From NCBI GenBank assembly GCA_039619475.1, contig CM077115.1:65354864-65418863 (forward strand): a stretch of 64,000 nt of DNA, in the 5' to 3' direction. Within the stretch, counting starts at the first letter, position 1; the number at the start of each line of letters is the position of its first letter. Below the pieces are notes generated by a model that worked only from the letters and a program-made list of their open reading frames with translations, made no database searches and was not told the origin of the DNA. The translations under genes were made by a program, and so were the position numbers. This stretch comes from Icerya purchasi (taxonomy: Eukaryota; Arthropoda; Insecta; Hemiptera; Monophlebidae). Below are positions 57,923 through 64,000 of this stretch, piece by piece.

Positions 57923-57953
57923 TCGATGGTATCAGTAAATGGGCGCATGACAC
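56004..57953 (-). CDS. I-like LINE ORF2 fragment: RT (motif B onward), RNase H, C-terminal Cys/His block
   Basis: A 649-codon frame is uninterrupted to the natural stop. The first 10 codons (from a GTG) are target DNA, not LINE; LINE sequence starts at codon 11. RT motifs: GLPQGSCLSPTLFNIY (32-47), FADD (63-66), YLGVFLNSRLSF (138-149), SKFDYCSFIYGSA (192-204). Motif A is lost by truncation. RNase H has all four acidic residues: D360 (FTDGS), E395 (AEL), D420 (ISDS) and D477 (GNEMAD), with H467 in VPSHMG. C-terminal block: C577-X9-C587-X3-H591-X4-C596. RNase H removes element RNA during cDNA synthesis (family knowledge). No start of its own, so not expected to be expressed as such. Confidence 0.95.
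   Translation of the reverse strand: MSCAHLLIPSMLNRTILLSSSSFEVTRVVSRGLPQGSCLSPTLFNIYTISVASLSMNSSSLFFADDILLFSSSRDIVDVNESVNSSLATLEQSLSSLNLSISPLKSSCIVFSLRPFNPALVSVSLNFNLIPRRECFCYLGVFLNSRLSFYEHINFLSFSALKRLNLLKALSPTKWGGDPFLLISLYNSIIRSKFDYCSFIYGSASKSLLSKLDIIQNSCIRLCLGVLRSSRVPAVLAESNSPPLFIRRSYLGYRFLCKRLPLSSSKLIPSYLSILQNWRFTPKKIPILAHIALRLNSFLSCTISYNNLPYFSFNFADLSNPPNVFYFPFSSKSLSYPTVIQEFHSYIESRFPSHIAIFTDGSKGPNGVGASFIIPSINFSESFRLPSFFTIFTAELTAILRAIIHISSHRSSSKFLIISDSMCALKAISSHFPSHSSDLFILRIRSLIHTLFSLHAIRIEMLWVPSHMGIEGNEMADSLAQIAVSSRFFFSKIPVSNLLPLCKKFHVRFWSDFYVSSFSNHSSFYFSIQPNLPTRPWFYDFPSLRRSVIVPIIRLRLNHTLLPSSRFRFHLALSPYCPLHHDDVAVCDPDHILFECPSLVNERTSLYSNLLSLKLPTPYCASYILSFPSISVVPILSSFILSIADRIYI
57923..57937. 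repeat. 15-bp target site duplication, right copy
   Basis: TCGATGGTATCAGTA; see left copy at 55904. Confidence 0.93.
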
Positions 57954-58132
57954 AGGAGGTTATGCATAAATGTAAATAAATCAAAACTACTCCCATATTC
58001 GAAATATCTCTAAACATAAGACACGCGAATCAACATTCATAATAATGAATGCTTACATGAACGCTACGTGAAATAACATCACTCACGTTCACGTACACAT
58101 ACAGTGAATGTAACAGTTTTTAAATATGTAGG

Positions 58133-58245
58133 AACTGACCCCCCTACTCTCATTAGTGCTGTTGGACTTAGTACATTGTAAATCTTAACTTCACAATCCA
58201 TGATACCTTTTAAAGGATATATGGGACTTACTTTAATTTTTTGTG

Positions 58246-58248
<3 letters not shown>
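58133..58248 (+). repeat. Short dispersed repeat inserted in family J (partner at 36092-36190)
   Basis: Lies exactly between the YVG codons and the TA tract that precede IDKSLNW in the other copies, so it is an insertion of about 115 bp. Similar along most of its length to 36.09-36.19 kb. Confidence 0.7.

Positions 58249-58298
<50 letters not shown>
58249..58298. repeat. (TA)n microsatellite within the YLG...DKSLNW codons of family J
   Basis: About 50 bp of pure TA; the longest of the three equivalent tracts. Confidence 0.97.
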
Positions 58299-58302
<4 letters not shown>

Positions 58303-59160
58303 AAATCATTGAACTGGAAAAATCACATACAAAACTTAAACTCGAAAATAAGACAATCAATTCCAGCGTTATATAAATTGAAGCCGATTCTTTCGTATGG
58401 GGAACATTACGGATATACTTTAATGTAACAATAATGGTTAGAATTTTATATGGGATCGAAATGTTGAGGCTAACAAAACGGAAATCAATAAAATTGGTAA
58501 AATTCAGAACAGGTGTTTGAAACTTATACTACCATATTGGAGCGGAGTGGCACTACATCAACCTGGTGGAAGGAAAATAATGAAATGTCTCCTCCCAAGA
58601 TGCCCTATTATTAATTATTGCAGAGACTACTTGAATTTAAATGCAATAAGTAAAGGGTTACCTTCCAGACCAAAAACACGACTAACAAGGAATCAAAGTA
58701 ACACTTATTCGTCCTAGAGGGTTGTAACTATACGAATCGACAATACAGATGATAGTCGGTTCTAATTAAATTAATGAGTAATATCCCCAATCATGTTTTA
58801 AACGAAACAAAAAAAAAAAAAATTAATGTATGGAAGAGGGAATTGGTTGAAAGAATGGTGCAAAGATTAAGGAATTCTGCTGCGCCCTTTTTTCCCTTTA
58901 TTATTGCCTTTTTGTTAAGACCTTTTATTTCCCCGTTTCCATTTTCTTTTTCTTTCCTGAACGTTAATGTGTAAGCGGCGTTTATGTATGAGTGTGTTAT
59001 TATATCTTTTAAATTTATACTTACTTTGACTGATATCTTTTTGCTTTAATAAGTACATGTTCGATTTATGTAGTAAAAATGATTAATTGTAATTTTGTTT
59101 ACTTAGAATAAACGATATGCTCAGTGAGACCCAAAACTTATTTATTAAACAAAAAAAAAA

Positions 59161-60487
59161 AAAGAAGAATAATAATTATAATTTCCAATATAAGCACCTT
59201 TTGGACGACGGAAATTTCATTTGGGTTTATTCGATTTTTGCATTCAAAAATTGCATTTGGTTGATTTTGCGCTTCTTGACGTACGATAAACGCGTTTTTG
59301 CCACTTTTCTCCCTTCTTTCGTTTCCACTTAAAGATTTGTTTAAGGTAGCGAGAAAAATCCTTAATTCCTAGACCGATAAATTCTTTGGAATTCGTGCAG
59401 GGAATATGCGAGCCGAAGGTTCCAAGAATAACGCTTATTTTGATAATCATCGTACGATCGTAATCCTGTGATGATTATCGCGAAACGTCTGGCAGCTGGA
59501 TAAACTCGAAAAACCTTTCCACTCTAAAATTAAAGGGGCAATGTTAGTAATTGCCCACTTTTCCACGGGGAGCAGAGGGACAAGTGTCAGAACACGATTA
59601 ACCGTTAATTAAAATGCTCCAGTTTATAAAATTAACATCTGCATAATTTCCTGGAACGGTTTAAGTTGATAACCAAAGTGTCTGTCTGTTTCCCACAAAA
59701 ATGGTGTACTGATCAGCGTTGTATTGCATTCCTATCAGATGATTGTGTTGCTTTTGATGTAATAGGAAAAAAACGGGCCATCGACGGTAATTACATGACC
59801 ATTTTTTTTTTTTTTTTTGGTCAGCCAGATGCTTAAAAATAACATTTAGTGTGTTTTCAAGATAAATTTCTTCTCTTATTCTTCCACAAAATTATTCTGT
59901 TTAGTTTCATTATTTTTCTGACACCCGTAAGAAATTATTTTTACGTTCACCGTGATGTAATTGCATAAATTTCGGTTTAGTGATTTTCTGAAATTGTTTT
60001 CTTTGATAAGAAATTTTTTCTTTCACTTAATTTTCGTTGCGACTATCTGGAATCAAATGGCGCTAATGAAAGTATGATTGACGGTCGCCACTATACATCT
60101 CATCAATGAATATGCATCGTACTGTGTGCGAATGAAACTGATAAACGGAGAAATATGTTTTAATTATAGATTGCAATGACGCAGATGCTAATGAAGAAGC
60201 TGGTGAACATTACTGATATTTTTAATATTTAAATTAATAAGCAGAGAGAAAATGCGCGCAGCTCTGTTGGTATGGAAAAAATCGTTCCAAGCGCATCTGC
60301 TACTTCAAGAGCTACATCTAAGGAGATCAACCGTAGGAGACAGTGTAATTTGTATCCTTCTAGTTACGATATGTTTAGCACGCTTCAAAACTATAAATTC
60401 AGAACAGACTCTATACCTTATAAATGTATAAAATAAATAAACTGCTTAATAACAAACAAAGGTAAGTATAAATTTATATTTTAATAA
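59161..60487. other. No gene recognised
   Basis: T-run at 59801-59818 followed by GGTCAGCCAGATGC could be the tail of a further minus-strand retroelement, but nothing readable follows. Otherwise anonymous. Confidence 0.35.
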
Positions 60488-60656
60488 ATTCAAATTGAAA
60501 TACCTCGACTTAAAGAAACATCATGAGGCTATATCATCAGCTAACAATAGTCAGTATACTGTGAAATAAAAGTAATCATAAGCGTACTATGTGTTGTTAG
60601 CTGATGATGATATAGCCTCATGATGTTTCTTTAAATTGAAGTATTTTAATTTGAAT
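60488..60656. repeat. Foldback: inverted repeat with about 60-bp arms and 46-bp spacer
   Basis: Arm 60488-60547 and arm 60594-60656 are reverse complements except for a 3-bp ATC insertion and about four substitutions. Shared core includes AAAGAAACATCATGAGGCTA and TATCATC(ATC)AGCTAACAA. No coding capacity. The 13-mer TATCATCAGCTAA also occurs in module 1 (31567). Confidence 0.88.
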
Positions 60657-61660
60657 ATGATTAATCATACGAATTTGTACGATGCAACAAGTTCATTTTT
60701 TAGCACTTAGAATTGTGTGCGTAACATCATTATCTTTTTTCACCATTGAAGTAGTTTGATTTTTGTAAGTCGTATTTTTACGATAATGAATAATCCGAGA
60801 GTGCTTTTAAGAAGCAAACATCTATGGTTATAGGTGCAAAAATAAATGTCTTTATGCATTCGAAATTTTTTAAATTATACGAATTACTGACGTACTTGAA
60901 AAGATTAAAGTTATTTCTAGCCAAAAATGGTCCAGCGATACCGCTTAAACTTAAAAATGGTGATAGCATAGTTAAGGATCGTTTAAATTAAATTATACCT
61001 AATCGCATATTATTACGTTTCTATCTTTCAAAAAAGCTTTCTGAGAGATAGGTATCGATTAATACACAAAAGAATCGATAGAAAATTTAGTAGAGCCGCT
61101 TTTTAATTACATCTCGCCTGTTCCAAAAAATTTGCGATAGATCGCGGACGTGGTTATATTCAAGCAGAAGCTACGGAAGTTTATGATGTTCATGCAAAAG
61201 CAATATTATTCTAGTTGGCTTTCGGATGACGAGCTAAAGGTAACGAATGTTGAGAAATTTTCGATTATAGCACATACCGCTTTCACATGTTGGTAAACTT
61301 AAAAAGTTTCAACGTAGGTTCGCTCATGGTGACTATGTCGATGCCCGCCTGACTAGTGTTCGTTACTTGGCTCTTAATTTTGTGGACGGAGATTTCATTA
61401 AACATGCTGACCACTTATCGTTAGTAAATAATAGCGAGTTTCGGCAATAAATTGTTGCATGTGAAATCTTTTTTTCCGCCGTGTTCAGGATTTATATATA
61501 GTCGGAATACTGTACGAATACACTTTTAATAATGTGGAGTTTCATTTTTTTTTTTTGTTTTTTTTTTTCGTTATTTTTTGCCTTCATTTTATCGATTCCC
61601 CGATGTATGTTTATGATTTTTTTGAATTTTCGATTTGTAGTCACATGTACAAATGAACGT

Positions 61661-61662
<2 letters not shown>
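60657..61662. other. No gene recognised
   Basis: Frames lack motifs; T-runs at 61540-61570. Confidence 0.35.

Positions 61663-61696
<34 letters not shown>
61663..61696. repeat. (TA)n microsatellite
   Basis: Pure TA, followed by CTCG and a second short TA run. Confidence 0.95.
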
Positions 61697-61697
<1 letters not shown>

Positions 61698-63088
61698 TCG
61701 TATATATAGTGAATAATTTAACCGATTTTGAACCTGGCAAAAAAACAAAAAACTTACAGAACTCCGCGGTCGGTGGCAGCCACAGAAACAGTGACGGAAG
61801 GAGATTTAATAAATTATACGAAACCAAAGGATGGTCTCCACTGGAGTAAACAACTCGGAGGGACATCGTTTTAATTTTTCGAATTATTCAGTTTCTTTCC
61901 TGTTTCATATTGCTTGCGCGACTAATCTCAAAATGGTTGCGTGCTTTTGTTGTTCGCTTTTCAGCAGAATAGGAAACGCAACCGCAAAAATGGGAACGCA
62001 ACTTCATTAGCGACTTCATTGTAACAGAGAAAAAACGAAAGGAAACAGAAAGAAACGCGTAACTGATTACTCCCTGTCGCTGCCGCTGCAATGATGACGA
62101 AATTCTGTGTAATGTTTAGTCGCCAAATTGACTTTGTATTTAAGACGTACGTGCTCCTATAAGGTTATACGAAGGTATCACACAACTGCGCCACTAAATC
62201 ATCAGTGTTGCCGCCGGCTTACTACTTGCAATAATGTCGAATCTGAAAGAAATCCTTATCTGATAGGACACTGTAGAAGTCAGTGTGACACCGCGCGACG
62301 ATGCACTGTTTCCCGCAGAGTTATCAGTATAGTTCGCTTGGCTGGTCCAAGTCACGCGAAAATCTAATCACGCAAATGCCTTTACGTAGCCAATAGCGTT
62401 AAACAAATTTAAGTGTCCGTCTCAGTCTGGCTCCCGGTGAATCGTTAATTAAATACCTTCTCGGCAGCGCTATAAAGAGTGCGCGAGGCTTTATACGACC
62501 AGTCTGAAAATGTGTACTTCTAATATCGTGTGTACACGTCAATCTGCCAAGCCACACGTATTTTTACGCGCCCCCGTCCGTTCCTCTCGTATTTTGCCGT
62601 TGGCGAGTTAAAAAACCATTTCACCTATTGAACTACATGCAGCGACATAGTTACTTCTCACTTTGCCGCCCCGAGGGTGGGAGAACGGGTCGATTTTAAG
62701 AAAAGCCGTTATCGAGCAAATCTTCAACCGAAGTAAACAAAATTCGCTTTCCGCGACGGGGACGTCGTTGCAATCGATGTGCACCAAAAACGCAACTTTA
62801 ATTCGCAAAACGGAAAATTAATTTCGAAAAGGTCACTATATACCGACTTGAGACAAGTGACTCTAGCGAGTTGGTTTTATTTTCCTCGAGCCAGCCTCGC
62901 GCCAATTTCCGCTGCTCACTCTCATGCGTTGTATCTGAAGCTGTAAATAAAAATTTCTAAAAACTGCCGGTCATAAAAGTCAATAGAAACTTTATTAAAA
63001 AAGAGAAGAAAAAAAATGAGAAAAGAAAAAAAGAAATCCTTTGAAATTTGAAAACTGCTGCAAATTCGATCTTATCGCAGGATGGTAT

Positions 63089-63091
<3 letters not shown>
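61697..63091. other. No gene recognised; relatively G+C-rich non-repetitive sequence
   Basis: The region 62130-62900 has higher G+C than its surroundings and no visible repeat similarity, so it is the best candidate in the window for unique host sequence. CTATAAAG at 62470 resembles a TATA box, but no coding frame or initiator in the right place supports a promoter. Confidence 0.35.

Positions 63092-63166
<75 letters not shown>
63092..63166. repeat. Compound (CA)n(TA)n microsatellite
   Basis: CA alternation 63092-63141 continuing into TA 63142-63166. Confidence 0.98.
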
Positions 63167-64000
63167 AATATAAGTGTACGTCCAGCGAGTGTGGCTGTTT
63201 GTGTGTGCGAACTTAACGGTTTTTATATATCAAAAAAAGAAAATAGTATAAACTCCAGCGATGAATAAATTTTAACCGCTTAAAGGGCAAGATTATAACG
63301 GATGAAAGGATTTTCCATTAGAATGAGTTTTTACCCTCTGCCGTGACTTAATAGACTTTAAATTCTCGTTAAGTATCCAGTTACTTCAGTCTCGTATTTT
63401 CCGCCACCTCATCGGCACCGCCATCAGCGGTGTCGTTTCTCGTCAGCTGTTTTCTGTAAAACGCGAAATTATTATTGATGAGTTCGACTAATATCTGAAA
63501 ACTCACACACACACACACACACACAAAAAAAAACAGACGTTATCGTCATTGCTTACAGATGAACATAACAAATTTATGATCCACTGCATGCGGTCTATAT
63601 GTAAATGAACGTAATGCGACAGCCGTACAAGCACAAAAAATTTTTCAAAAAAATTTCGCACCACGACGATAAATTTCCACTTGTCAGAAACGTAATTATT
63701 ATTCCATTTGCTCCGCAAATACATATTTAAAGTAGCAGTTAGGTAGAAACGTTTTTTTTTTTGCTTTTTAGTTCCTTTTTGAATTATTAAATTTAAGATG
63801 ACGGAAAATGTAAAAATTTTTAGATTTTTAGTCTAATTTTCCACTGAGGTAGTTCAAATAATGTAGACTATTATACCATAGACCGATTTGCACAGCATCC
63901 TTTTCGCAGTGACTAAATCGCAGATCCATTTGCTCTAAAATACTAATGGTCTCTTAGATCATCGAATTAGTTTTATATTATAATAATTTATATTTTTCTT
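63167..64000. other. No gene recognised; (CA)n at 63503-63524
   Basis: A second CA microsatellite at 63503-63524 followed by A-rich sequence. No motif-bearing frame to the window end. Confidence 0.4.

Larger units (their letters stand above)
57938..59160 (+). mobile_element. Family J LINE, 3' segment of interrupted copy
   Basis: Resumes at KWAHDT (57938), then ININKSK-like, NNECLHERYVK and VFKYVG (58115-58132). A short repeat of about 115 bp intervenes here, followed by (TA)n 58249-58298, then IDKSLNWKNHIQNLNSKIRQ (58299), IPALYKLKPIL, KCLKLILPYWS, KTRLTRNQSNTYSS (58673-58715) and LVERMVQRLR (58845). The 3' UTR runs to an A-run at 59150-59163. Multiple frameshifts. Confidence 0.85.

Noticed and set aside
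62430..62520. TATA-box promoter at 62470
   Set aside because: No initiator at the proper distance and no downstream coding frame.
1..64000. CRISPR array, rRNA genes, bacterial operons
   Set aside because: No regularly spaced repeats, no rRNA signatures and no prokaryotic gene packing; the content is eukaryotic.

Overview
The window is a gene-poor, AT-rich stretch of arthropod nuclear DNA, most likely from an insect. I infer this from the animal-type non-LTR retrotransposon (LINE) coding fragments, short non-autonomous DNA transposons with terminal inverted repeats and target duplications, long (TA)n, (CA)n and (ATT)n microsatellites, and the absence of prokaryotic gene organisation. I found no convincing host gene: no multi-exon coding pattern, no rRNA and no intact tRNA. 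Only two long reading frames are real, and both belong to LINEs.

Layout. 0-5 kb: an intact I-clade-like LINE ORF1 (340-2085, minus) with a huge asparagine tract, a 750-bp element with 35-bp inverted termini (2556-3305), and a 5'-truncated RTE-like reverse transcriptase (3707-4868, plus). 5-13 kb: two 3' fragments of RNase H-bearing LINEs (5.8 kb and 10.9 kb) in otherwise anonymous DNA. 13.6-20 kb: two copies of a Jockey/CR1-like LINE (called family J here) in opposite orientation, flanking a 296-bp hAT-like element with a perfect 8-bp target duplication. 23.5-27.8 kb: a tRNA-like (SINE-like) sequence, a 425-bp hAT-like element, a 119-bp tandem repeat, and RTE-like and RNase H LINE relics. 29.6-34.9 kb: dense LINE debris, including a Jockey endonuclease joined to an I-like RNase H. 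36-46.6 kb: more 3' LINE ends, a third hAT-like element with a perfect 8-bp target duplication, a possible LTR relic and an RTE-like C-terminus. 48-52.7 kb: a near full-length but decayed RTE-like element between ORF1-like antisense sequences. 55.6-59.2 kb: a family J copy interrupted by a 2-kb I-like LINE with a 15-bp target duplication. 60.5 kb: a 60-bp-arm inverted repeat. The remainder is simple repeats and unrecognised sequence.

How the parts relate. The locus reads as a transposon graveyard. LINE copies are mostly 5'-truncated, carry A-rich tails and interrupt one another. RNase H LINE fragments are strongly biased to the minus strand (12 of 14 counted). Three kinds of less expected structure stand out: three TGAT-hairpin-GAAA modules whose 4-bp stems differ but stay paired; (TA)n microsatellites arising at the same reverse transcriptase codons in three copies of family J; and three hAT-like miniature elements defined by both termini and 8-bp duplications. 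LINE clade names are assigned from protein motifs by eye and are approximate.
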